DNA from: CAYZHV01 sp046541355
Lineage (GTDB): Bacteria; Spirochaetota; Spirochaetia; DSM-27196; Alkalispirochaetaceae
Length of the DNA: 8,213 nucleotides
Assembly: GCA_046541355.1 (NCBI GenBank)
Contig: JBKHDM010000100.1
Span: forward strand, 1 to 8,213
Direction of reading: 5' to 3'
The translations under genes and the position numbers were made by a program. The notes below the pieces were generated by a model. That model saw nothing but the letters and a program-made list of their open reading frames with translations, ran no database searches and had not been told where the DNA came from. Positions 1 through 6,629 of the stretch are shown piece after piece (position 1 is the stretch's first letter; each line of letters starts with the position of its first letter).

Positions 1-172
1 TTGCTTCAAATAGGGAAGAATAAAGAATGAAAACACCACGGTTGTGAACAGTAAGGGGGGGGAGCAACATTCTCGAGCTCATCGAGCCGGGCGACCCATA
101 CACCTACATCCACATCGGCACCGCCACGCTTCTGAGCCGGACCCTTCTCTCCGCCGTCCTCCCCGGTAGCCG
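1..172. other. Non-coding leader region, no gene seen
   Basis: No credible coding sequence is visible on either strand. Plus-strand frames are interrupted early (for example MKTPRL-stop at 27), and the only sizeable run, from a GTG at 44, is His/Arg/Pro-rich with no recognisable family. A run of eight G residues lies at 55-62. The frame of the 219 gene is open back to a stop at 45-47 but has no ATG, GTG or TTG. The stretch is best read as the 3' untranslated end of an upstream transcript plus spacer, ending in the terminator at 173-200. Confidence 0.5.
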
Positions 173-200
173 TCGCCCCCCTCGGGGGCGATTCGTTTTT
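173..200 (+). terminator. Intrinsic (rho-independent) terminator
   Basis: A perfect 8-bp GC-rich stem (TCGCCCCC at 173-180 with GGGGGCGA at 184-191) closes a 3-base CTC loop. It is followed by TTCGTTTTT at 192-200, a U-rich tail on the plus strand only. This is the classic intrinsic terminator layout. It would end plus-strand transcription entering from upstream of the window and insulate the gene starting at 219. The minus strand has no T-tract, so it is not a good terminator in that direction. The gene it serves lies outside the window, since 1-172 contains no convincing coding sequence. Confidence 0.75.
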
Positions 201-218
201 AGTATCTTCGAAAGTACT
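200..218 (+). promoter_or_regulatory. Possible -10 element and imperfect palindrome ahead of the oxidoreductase gene
   Basis: TAGTAT at 200-205 matches the -10 consensus at 4 of 6 positions and would place a transcription start about 7 bases before the ATG at 219. No matching -35 is visible. The 18 bases 201-218 (AGTATCTTCGAAAGTACT) also form an imperfect inverted repeat around TTCGAA, with 14 of 18 positions symmetric. This could be an operator half-site pair or chance. There is no good Shine-Dalgarno here, so a very short leader is plausible. Confidence 0.25.
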
Positions 219-1469
219 ATGGAAGCTGCCCCGGGATACGACATCACGCTTTTCGGCGCCACCGGCTTTGTCGGGCGCCTCACCGCTGCCTATCTTCACC
301 GCCGCTGCCGGGAGGAGGGGCTCACGCTCTGCCTTGCGGGGCGCAAGGGTGAGAAACTCGCCGACCTCGCCTCGCGCCTCGCCGAGCAAGCCGACGGGCA
401 CGCCGGTGCGCCGGCAACCCTCCTCGCCGACAGCGAGGATGTAGCCTCTCTCAGAGCTATGGCACGCCGCTCCCGGGTGATCTGCTCGACCGTCGGACCC
501 TACGCCCGCTACGGGACCCCTGTGGTGGAGGCGGCTGTCCGGGAGGGTAGTGACTACTGTGATCTCACCGGTGAGGTGCAATGGATGCGCCGGAGTGCCG
601 ACACCTTCGCCGGGGCGGCGGAGGCAGCTGGCGTGCGGATCGTCCACGCCTGCGGTTTCGACAGCGTCCCGAGCGATCTCGGGGTTTATCTGGTTCAGAA
701 GCGGTTGATCGCCGAAACCGGGGAGCCCGCCCCAGCCCTGCGCCTGCGTCTGCACAGGCAGGAGGGAGGGGTGAGCCGCGGTACCCTCGAGAGCATGGTC
801 GGTCTCTTTCGGGAGGCCGCCTCGGACGCCACGGTCCGGGCGCTCCTGACAGATCCCCACAGTCTCGAACCGCACTGGAGCCCGGACCGGGGTGGTGGCG
901 AGACTGCTGCCGGAGGGGAGCGCGTCTCCTGGAAAGACGGAGCCTCGGGGGGATGGCAGGTACCGTTTCTCATGGAGGAGGTAAACCGTAGAGTAGTCTA
1001 CCGCACCAACGCCCTCTCACGCTTCCTCTACGGCAGGGATTTCCGCTACAACGAGGTTTTTGTTCTGCCTCCCGGGATCGGCGGCTTTCTCAAAGCTCTC
1101 GCCGGGAGATCCGCCATCACCGCAGGACGGCTACTATTCGCCTTTCCCCCGACCCGCTCGCTTCTCGTCGCCCTGCTCTTTCCCCCACCCGGCTCGGGGC
1201 CTCGGGTCGCCGAGGAGGGAGGCGGCTACTTCGAGGCGCGGATCGAGGACCCGCTTTCCGGGAGAGCGTATCTCCGGATCGAGGGTGACAGGGACCCTGG
1301 CTACGGCGCCACGGCGATCATGCTCGGAGAGTCGGCAATCCTCCTCGCCGCGCCCCGGGAGCCCGATTCGCCCGCAGGGGTGATCACCCCGGCGGTCGCC
1401 TTCGGGGAGGCACTGCCCCGGCAGTTGTCCCGGCAGGGTGTGCGCTTCCTGCCGACCTCCTCCAATTGA
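219..1469 (+). CDS. Saccharopine dehydrogenase family / trans-acting enoyl reductase-like NAD(P)-binding oxidoreductase
   Basis: A 416-residue cytoplasmic oxidoreductase of the saccharopine dehydrogenase-like family (human SCCPDH and mycobacterial trans-acting enoyl reductase type). The N-terminal Rossmann fold is clear: GATGFVG at residues 13-19 binds the dinucleotide, and AGR at 40-42 has the Arg that often favours NADP. STVGPYARYG (90-99), HACGFDSVPSDLG (143-155) and, near the C-terminus, DPGYGATA and AGVITPAVAFGEAL are family signatures. Residues ~295-322 are hydrophobic and Pro-rich, as in relatives, and may associate with membrane. Length is normal for the family (about 390-430). The ATG at 219 is the only ATG, GTG or TTG in frame after the stop at 45-47; its Shine-Dalgarno is poor. 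The substrate cannot be told from sequence: members have been linked to lipid double-bond reduction, and true lysine-pathway activity is unlikely. It is followed after 32 bases by the DUF5996 gene, probably in one transcript. Confidence 0.9.
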   Translation: MEAAPGYDITLFGATGFVGRLTAAYLHRRCREEGLTLCLAGRKGEKLADLASRLAEQADGHAGAPATLLADSEDVASLRAMARRSRVICSTVGPYARYGTPVVEAAVREGSDYCDLTGEVQWMRRSADTFAGAAEAAGVRIVHACGFDSVPSDLGVYLVQKRLIAETGEPAPALRLRLHRQEGGVSRGTLESMVGLFREAASDATVRALLTDPHSLEPHWSPDRGGGETAAGGERVSWKDGASGGWQVPFLMEEVNRRVVYRTNALSRFLYGRDFRYNEVFVLPPGIGGFLKALAGRSAITAGRLLFAFPPTRSLLVALLFPPPGSGPRVAEEGGGYFEARIEDPLSGRAYLRIEGDRDPGYGATAIMLGESAILLAAPREPDSPAGVITPAVAFGEALPRQLSRQGVRFLPTSSN

Positions 1470-1501
1470 CGGTTCAATGAGGAATTTCCCACGTTTACCA
1501 G

Positions 1502-2362
1502 ATGAGACTACCTGCATTCGACTACGAAACCTCTCGGGATAGCCTCGGAAGGCTCCATCTGATCACCCAGCTTCTGGGAAGCGCCGCCCGGTCGATCAGC
1601 CTCGACGATGATGGGGATTGGCTTTTCGGGCTCAACGCCCGGGGGGTATCATCCCCCCTGCTCCCGGGAGGGATCGATATGCGCCTCGACCTCCTGCAAC
1701 GGGAGATTCGCCTCGCATCGGTGAGGGGCAAGGTGGCAACCGTCTCGATCACCGGAACCCCTCTCTCCGAGCTCCGCTCACAGCTCCTCGACGGGTTGGA
1801 CTACCTCGGTTTAAAGAAGCAGCCGTATCTCCCGGAGATGGAGGATTCAGGAGAGCCTGAAAACTTCAAGGAAGTACTGCGGGCGGTACTCGTTGTCTGG
1901 GCCGGTACCCAGGAGGTGCTCGGTCGGTTGCTCAGACGGTTCAAAGGACCTCACACCGGTGTCAAACTGGACTGGACCACGATGAACCTCGGGGTGACCG
2001 TGTACAACGGCCGGGAAGCAGATGCCTCCCGGGGGATGGGGGATCTGACCGATGAGTCCCTGGGCCGGGAGCAGTGCTACTGCGGAGTCTCCCTGGGGGA
2101 CGAGATGACTCCAGAGGCGACTTTTTATTCCTGGATACACCCCGCCGTGGAGAGTCCCGAAGGGCAACTGCGCCCTTCGGGAGCGACATTCAGGGAGGAT
2201 CGCCGGCAGGCTCAGCTTGTCTACCGGGCGCTGGCTCCGCGGAGCGACTGGCCGACCGCTCTGGCGTGGTTTTTCGAAAGTGCCTTTGAGAGCCAGGCGC
2301 GGGCGGCGGACTGGGACCTCCGAAGCCTCTGGAGAGGCGCAGAACGTGACCGGGAGGTGTGA
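1502..2362 (+). CDS. DUF5996 family protein
   Basis: A 286-residue soluble protein of the DUF5996 family, whose function is unknown. Family-like landmarks are the GVSSPLLPGG segment (residues 48-57), aligning with the G(L/V)(T/S)(T/S)xxxPxGG motif, and VKLDWTTMNLGVTVYNGR (154-171), matching the family pattern with a conserved Trp (158) before a hydrophobic strand and ending in an SGR/NGR-type turn. A later YCGVSLGD...FYSWIHP segment (about 192-213) corresponds to the family's conserved C-terminal half. It has no signal peptide or membrane span. The start is the first available ATG in frame; no Shine-Dalgarno sits at proper distance, the nearest purine run (GAGGAA) being about 17 bases upstream. 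Translation may rely on coupling to the oxidoreductase gene ending at 1469. A metabolic link between the two genes is inference from proximity only. Confidence 0.85.
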   Translation: MRLPAFDYETSRDSLGRLHLITQLLGSAARSISLDDDGDWLFGLNARGVSSPLLPGGIDMRLDLLQREIRLASVRGKVATVSITGTPLSELRSQLLDGLDYLGLKKQPYLPEMEDSGEPENFKEVLRAVLVVWAGTQEVLGRLLRRFKGPHTGVKLDWTTMNLGVTVYNGREADASRGMGDLTDESLGREQCYCGVSLGDEMTPEATFYSWIHPAVESPEGQLRPSGATFREDRRQAQLVYRALAPRSDWPTALAWFFESAFESQARAADWDLRSLWRGAERDREV

Positions 2363-2376
2363 AGGGGAGCGCACCG

Positions 2377-2394
2377 CCCCGGGGGCACCCGGGG
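2377..2394. terminator. GC hairpin between convergent genes, possible bidirectional terminator
   Basis: CCCCGGG (2377-2383) pairs with CCCGGGG (2388-2394) across a 4-base loop, a 7-bp all-GC stem lying between the convergent DUF5996 and cyclase genes. Neither strand has a U-tract, so it is not a textbook intrinsic terminator. Its position suggests it may pause polymerase from both sides or protect 3' ends. Confidence 0.35.
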
Positions 2395-2424
2395 AAACCG
2401 TCCGAGCGGCACCCGGGAGAACCG
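2384..2424. repeat. Two-copy direct repeat, 24-base period
   Basis: GGCACCCGGGGAAACCG (2384-2400) recurs as GGCACCCGGGAGAACCG (2408-2424), with 15 of 17 bases identical and copies offset by 24 bases. The first copy overlaps the right arm of the GC hairpin. The repeat fills the short gap between convergent genes and does not reach either coding region except at the cyclase stop. Its role is unknown; it may be a small local duplication. Confidence 0.5.
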
Positions 2425-2425
2425 G

Positions 2426-4915
2426 CTACTTGCTTGTTAAGGAGACAACCCCGTCCCAGGTTTCCCGGGGCGGGTCTGCGAGAAACTCCTCGCACCGCCG
2501 GAGAAAGAGCTTTGCCGGTCCGTCGTCGGGATAGATCCGCAGGACCGTGGTAAAGCGCGCTTGCGCCCGCTCCCACTCCCGGGCCTCGAAGTCGTCGATC
2601 CCCGCCTCGAAAAGCTCTACAGCCTCCCGTAAGGGGGCGGTGGACTCCTCGAGATATCCCACCAGTTCGTACAGCCGCACCGGTCGGTCCATACCTACCG
2701 CCCGAACGCGGTCCATCCGGCGGGCAAGAAACCTCTCATCGAGCGCCTTTCGGGTCTCCTCGCTGATGCATACGCTCGTGCCGTAAGCCTTGTTTATCCC
2801 CTCGAGCCGGGCGGCGAGGTTCACGCTATGTCCCATGACGGTGTAATTCATCCGCCGGTTGGTACCGAGGTTGCCGACAATCATCTCTCCGGTATTTATC
2901 CCGATCCGGGTGATCAACGGCGCCGGGGAGCGTCCTTGCCTGATGAAACGGTTGTTGATAACCGACTCGAGCTTCTTCATCTGGAGAGCCGCGACGCACG
3001 CCCTGACCGGATGATCCTCGACGGGCACGGGGGCACCGAAAAAGGCGAGGATCGCGTCACCCTCGTACTTGTCGATTGTCCCACCCTGCCCCATGATCAG
3101 ATCGCTCATCTGGGTGAGGTAGTCGTTGAGCAGCTCCACCAGACGGCTCGGGGAGAGCTGCTCGGCGATCCGCGAAAACCCGGCCACATCGGTCATCACG
3201 ACGGTGAGGCGCTGCTCGGTACCCCCGACGTCGAGACGCCTCGGGTCCTCGAGGAGCTGAGAGACAACCTCCGGGGCGAGGTAGTGCTCAAAGGCGTCCC
3301 TGACCACCGCCTTCTCCCTCGACAGGGCGAGGTAGTTTCCCGCGAGGAGAAGAACGGCGACGATTGTCGGAGCGCTCATTGCCGCGAGGGCCGGGAGGTA
3401 GGTCGAGGCTACCAGGAGCAGAACATAACTCGCCCCCGCCGGAAGCAGCACGCCCGCAAGGCCGAGGGCGAGGGAAGCAGCGCCGGAGGCGCGCCGGAGC
3501 GTTAGGGCGAGGAGGAAGGAGAGAACCGCGCCGATTGCGACAGACCAGTAGGTCGGCAGAAAGCGCAATGTCTCGCCTGTGAGGACCATGTTTGCCACCG
3601 AGGCGTGGACGCCGACATTGGCAAAGGTCTGGTCGAAGGGAGTCACCCCGAGGTCGGTGGTGGAGGTAGCGGTAAAGCCGACGAGAACGAGCGCCCCTTC
3701 CACCTCCCGCTCGAGCTCTTCCCGGGCGGCCACAGCTTGCGACTGAAGCTCCCGACTCGCCTCGAAGGCGCTTTCCACCTCCGCGAGGACCGACTCGATC
3801 TCCCGGGCGACCGACTCCGGCAGGTCCCCCTCCTCGAGGAGCTCGGTCAGTTCCGAGCGTATCCGGGTCTCCGCGTCACTCCTGAGAAACTGGCCGCTGA
3901 GGCCGAGAAAAGCGCGACGCAGCTCGACACGATCTTCGAGAACACTCTCCTGCTCAGCTGTCTCGAGAGCGTTGAGTACACCAAGGAGCGTCTCGAAGCG
4001 AGGCGGGACAAACCCCGCCTGCTCCATGAGCCGAATATTGAAGGCGAGATCCTCGATTGAACCGTGATAGGTAAGAAGGGCGCGCCAGGAGATATGGCGA
4101 AAGGTTTCGGTAAATCGCCCCCGGGGCCAGAGTATCCGGAAGTGCCCTTCATCATCCACCGGCAGTCGCCGCAGCGGCCGGTCGGCGGTCTCCGGGAGGA
4201 TGAGGTACTCCCCCTCCCTCTCGATCTCCTCCGGTTTATAGCCGAGAAAGGCGAGTCCGAGCTGGGCAACCTCGCCATGATCGGTTTCCACCAGGGCCGG
4301 AAGCCGGCGGGAGACGCCGTCAGGATCGATTATGGTGTTGGAAAAGCCGATGCCCGCCGCGCCCTGCCGTACCGGCGGGATCGGCAGGATTGCCTCGGCA
4401 AGCTCACCCTCCCGGTTATCGTAGACCAGGGGGAGGTAGACATTGCCGAGGGCGGCGACGGCCTCTCCGAGAAGCTCGTCCCGGTCTTCGAGGAGGAGTT
4501 CCAACATCCGTTGCGGGGACTCCTCCCCGGCCATCTGCAGCACCGTCGGTGACAGCGCATCCCGCTGGACAAGGTAGGGACTCGGGTCTCGAAACTCGAT
4601 ATCCAGGAGGATCCGCTCGGGGCCGAACTCCCCGAGGGAGTAGAGCCCCTGGGCGATTTCCGCCCGGGACCAGGGCCAGCTACCTACGGAGGAGACCGCG
4701 GCGTCGTCGATTTCCACAAAGAGAATCCGCGGGTCCTCCTCGGCGGCAGGGGTGAGGCGACGCATCGCGTCGAGAGTTCGCTCTTCGGCGATACGGAACG
4801 GTTGAAGCCGGGGCAGAACGACAGCCAACGAGAGCGCCAGAAGAAGAACAACCGGGACGTAATAGACTGTTTTGGCCACACTCCGGAACCAGGAGAGTAT
4901 ATTGTGCACGTGCAT
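2426..4915 (-). CDS. CHASE2 domain adenylate cyclase (class III), membrane-bound
   Basis: An 829-residue inner-membrane enzyme expected to make cAMP from ATP in response to a periplasmic signal. TM1 is at ~18-37 and the CHASE2 sensor at ~38-447, ending in the ALVLVGFTATSTTDLGVTPFD signature. Two or three more membrane spans lie at ~455-530, then the class III cyclase domain at ~545-750. Metal-binding Asp576 (MTDVAGFS) and Asp620 (KYEGDA), ATP-selecting Lys616 and Thr692 (YTVMG), and transition-state Asn699 and Arg703 (VNLAARL) are all present. The Lys/Thr pair is the adenylate cyclase type seen in cyanobacterial CyaC. A TPR-like helical tail follows (~765-812). CHASE2 carries an extra Glu-rich helical segment at ~285-405. 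I chose the ATG at 4915; the frame stays open to a GTG at 4984 (852 residues), and neither start has a clear Shine-Dalgarno. It is divergent from, and overlaps the 5' end of, the exported-protein gene at 4904. TAG stop at 2426-2428. Confidence 0.92.
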   Translation of the reverse strand: MHVHNILSWFRSVAKTVYYVPVVLLLALSLAVVLPRLQPFRIAEERTLDAMRRLTPAAEEDPRILFVEIDDAAVSSVGSWPWSRAEIAQGLYSLGEFGPERILLDIEFRDPSPYLVQRDALSPTVLQMAGEESPQRMLELLLEDRDELLGEAVAALGNVYLPLVYDNREGELAEAILPIPPVRQGAAGIGFSNTIIDPDGVSRRLPALVETDHGEVAQLGLAFLGYKPEEIEREGEYLILPETADRPLRRLPVDDEGHFRILWPRGRFTETFRHISWRALLTYHGSIEDLAFNIRLMEQAGFVPPRFETLLGVLNALETAEQESVLEDRVELRRAFLGLSGQFLRSDAETRIRSELTELLEEGDLPESVAREIESVLAEVESAFEASRELQSQAVAAREELEREVEGALVLVGFTATSTTDLGVTPFDQTFANVGVHASVANMVLTGETLRFLPTYWSVAIGAVLSFLLALTLRRASGAASLALGLAGVLLPAGASYVLLLVASTYLPALAAMSAPTIVAVLLLAGNYLALSREKAVVRDAFEHYLAPEVVSQLLEDPRRLDVGGTEQRLTVVMTDVAGFSRIAEQLSPSRLVELLNDYLTQMSDLIMGQGGTIDKYEGDAILAFFGAPVPVEDHPVRACVAALQMKKLESVINNRFIRQGRSPAPLITRIGINTGEMIVGNLGTNRRMNYTVMGHSVNLAARLEGINKAYGTSVCISEETRKALDERFLARRMDRVRAVGMDRPVRLYELVGYLEESTAPLREAVELFEAGIDDFEAREWERAQARFTTVLRIYPDDGPAKLFLRRCEEFLADPPRETWDGVVSLTSK
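4891..4906 (+). promoter_or_regulatory. Ribosome binding site fixing the GTG start at 4904
   Basis: AGGAG at 4891-4895 sits 8 bases before GTG 4904-4906. This decides the start of the exported protein gene: it puts a signal peptide at the very N-terminus. The upstream in-frame ATG at 4802 would put about 34 charged residues ahead of it and lie deep inside the cyclase gene. A second GTG at 4910 is in frame but further from the AGGAG. Confidence 0.7.
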
Positions 4916-6574
4916 GAAGATAGTAATCACAGACGGCAAGCGGCCCTGTTTTTCTCGTTTCTTCTGATCTCCACTCTCCTTCACGCCCAGAGTGGTGAGG
5001 AGATAGACTCCTATGCCGCGGCGGAGACAGCCTCCTACCAGGCAACTCTCTCCCTCCTCGGGCTTCCTGAGGGTGAGGCTGCACCCCTCTCTCTCGGCTC
5101 TCTCGCGGCAATCACCATGGAGCGTTGGGCGCTCTCCGGTGGACTGCTCTACTCCGTGACCGGGCTTCCTCGCTACGCCCTCCGGGATCTGCGGGAGATG
5201 AACGTCTACCCCGAAGCGCCACAGTTCCTCGCTCTCCGCCGCCCCCTCTCGGGGACCGAGGCGCTCCAGCTGCTCAGTCGCGGCGTCTCGGCCTTCGGAG
5301 ACTTACCGGAAACAGGCCGACCCGTGCCCACCACCCCTCCCGCCGAGGTGCGGGAGGCGGCGATCTATCCGATAGTTGACCTCACCGAGGCTCTCACCGC
5401 CCGCCGGCGGAACGAGGAGGATGTAGCGTTTTCCAACGAGCTTACCTTGAACCTCGACGGATGGGCTCCCAACGAGACGGTCCTCGAAAGCGAGTTCTCC
5501 GTGGTAAGCGACGAGGAGGATCTGCTTTCACCCTTTATCCGGGAGCTCTACGTCAAGAACCGACTCACCCCCGCCGCCGGCGGGGCGATCACGGAGATCA
5601 GCGTCGGGCGACGGGAGGTCGCTGACCTCACCGGACGGATCATCTCCCAGCCGATAGACGGATTTCTCCTCCAGCGCAGCGGGCCGACGGCGGTGGCGGT
5701 TTTTGGGGTCGGCTACACGGGCCTCCTGAGGGAGGAGCAGGGCCCCCCTCCCTTCACCCTTACGACCCGGGAGGACGCGGAGAGCGAGGCTGACCGCCTC
5801 GCCCCGGCGACACTCTTTACCCAGGTGAGGCTTCTGCTTCCGGAGTTCTGGGAGCGTCACTCCCCCTCCCTGGAGCTCGCCTCCCGGCTCGACCAGCGAT
5901 CCTTCGGTGACCTCGACAGTGGAAACGACAGTCTCGACCTGTATCTGACGACCCTGGGCCTCTCGGGCCCCCTGGGAACGAGGCTCTTCTACGATCTGTC
6001 GGGGACCGGGCAGCTGGGGCTTTACCGGACAAACCGACCCGACGCAAACCGGGACGCAACGACCGTCCTCGCCGGCCTGGTTAGGGGTAGTTTCCGCTGG
6101 TTTCCCCAAACGTCGGTTCCCACCCGCCTCGCCCTCGAACTGCTCCTCGCCTCCGGGGACTCCGAGGGAGCGCCCCTCCTCGAAGGGCAGGGGGACAGGA
6201 TTAACACCTCCTTTCTCCCCGCCGGCGGACCTGCTCCCTGGGTAACCTACCCGGGAACGCTCTCCAACCTTTTTCATCCGAGAGTGTCGGCGGATCTCCG
6301 GCTCCTCGAGCCCCTGCGCCTCTCGGTAGCCGGGGGCCCGTTTTTTCGGGTGAGCCAGGAGCCGGTAGCGACGATACCTGAGAGCGCCCTCACCAGAAAC
6401 CTGCCTCTGGGAGCGGAAATCTCCGGAGAAATCGCCTTCGAGCCGGTCAGAGAACTGATACTTGAGCTGAACAGTAGTATATTCGTGCCGTGGACGAGGG
6501 AGTTCGGCGGTGTCCATTTCGACAGTCGGGACCCGGTCTGGGAGACCGAGGCAACCTTTACTTTTGCGTTCTAG
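4904..6574 (+). CDS. Exported protein, putative outer-membrane beta-barrel
   Basis: A 556-residue protein that I cannot assign to a named family. From the GTG at 4904 it opens with a signal peptide: basic HRRQ, then hydrophobic LFFSFLLISTLL and a likely cleavage HA|Q after residue 28. There is no lipobox Cys. Residues ~30-150 are mostly helical or loop-like. From ~185 on, alternating hydrophobic segments such as ELTLNLDG, ITEISVGRREV, LYLTTLGLS and LRLSVAGGPFFRV look like amphipathic barrel strands. The protein ends TFTFAF with a terminal Phe, the usual C-terminal signal of beta-barrels. The ISVGRRE stretch is faintly like alginate-export-type porins. The gene is divergent from the CHASE2 cyclase, with 12 bases of overlap at the starts, and is followed after 52 bases by the FecR-domain gene, likely in one transcript. 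The barrel call is inference from composition and C-terminus. Confidence 0.7.
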   Translation: MHVHEDSNHRRQAALFFSFLLISTLLHAQSGEEIDSYAAAETASYQATLSLLGLPEGEAAPLSLGSLAAITMERWALSGGLLYSVTGLPRYALRDLREMNVYPEAPQFLALRRPLSGTEALQLLSRGVSAFGDLPETGRPVPTTPPAEVREAAIYPIVDLTEALTARRRNEEDVAFSNELTLNLDGWAPNETVLESEFSVVSDEEDLLSPFIRELYVKNRLTPAAGGAITEISVGRREVADLTGRIISQPIDGFLLQRSGPTAVAVFGVGYTGLLREEQGPPPFTLTTREDAESEADRLAPATLFTQVRLLLPEFWERHSPSLELASRLDQRSFGDLDSGNDSLDLYLTTLGLSGPLGTRLFYDLSGTGQLGLYRTNRPDANRDATTVLAGLVRGSFRWFPQTSVPTRLALELLLASGDSEGAPLLEGQGDRINTSFLPAGGPAPWVTYPGTLSNLFHPRVSADLRLLEPLRLSVAGGPFFRVSQEPVATIPESALTRNLPLGAEISGEIAFEPVRELILELNSSIFVPWTREFGGVHFDSRDPVWETEATFTFAF

Positions 6575-6576
6575 AG

Positions 6577-6591
6577 GGGCGGAGATCGCCC
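6577..6591 (+). other. Small hairpin between barrel-like and FecR genes
   Basis: GGGCG (6577-6581) pairs with CGCCC (6587-6591) over a 5-base loop. A run of seven T residues at 6608-6614 lies 16 bases downstream, too far for a standard intrinsic terminator. The T-run directly abuts the Shine-Dalgarno of the FecR gene. It could tune expression between the two genes or be incidental. Confidence 0.25.
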
Positions 6592-6614
6592 GCGGGGAAA
6601 GAAACGATTTTTTT

Positions 6615-6629
6615 GGAGGTTTTACGATG
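6615..6629 (+). promoter_or_regulatory. Strong Shine-Dalgarno of the FecR-domain gene
   Basis: GGAGG at 6615-6619 lies 7 bases before the ATG at 6627. It selects this start over the in-frame ATG at 6510, which lies within the preceding gene and would bury the signal peptide. The T-run just upstream may help ribosome loading as an unstructured U-rich leader. Confidence 0.75.

Noticed and set aside
44..171. Small plus-strand frame from GTG 44
   Set aside because: It has a His/Arg/Pro-rich product with no family resemblance and no Shine-Dalgarno, and it ends at the foot of the terminator stem without coding features.
6..875. Long minus-strand frame of 289 codons opposite the oxidoreductase
   Set aside because: It is antisense to a gene with clear family motifs, has a Gly/Arg/Pro/His-rich composition with no recognisable fold, and is the expected by-product of high GC.
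2820..2840. His696 in the cyclase GHSVN motif as loss of a substrate-binding Asp
   Set aside because: The ATP-selecting position is Thr692 of YTVMG, paired with Lys616. The residue after that Gly varies among active cyclases, so activity is not in doubt on this ground.
2828..3505. Plus-strand frame of 225 codons inside the cyclase gene
   Set aside because: It is antisense to the conserved cyclase domain; composition is random-looking and it has no ribosome binding site. The same holds for the frames at 3605-4060 and 4064-4552.
4802..4903. Upstream ATG at 4802 as start of the exported protein
   Set aside because: It would add 34 charged residues before the signal peptide and lies deep in the cyclase gene. 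The GTG at 4904 has a well-spaced AGGAG.
4914..4967. 17-codon frame from ATG 4914 (MKIVITDGK...)
   Set aside because: It is out of frame with the exported gene, very short, and ends in the signal peptide region; the AGGAG is better placed for GTG 4904.
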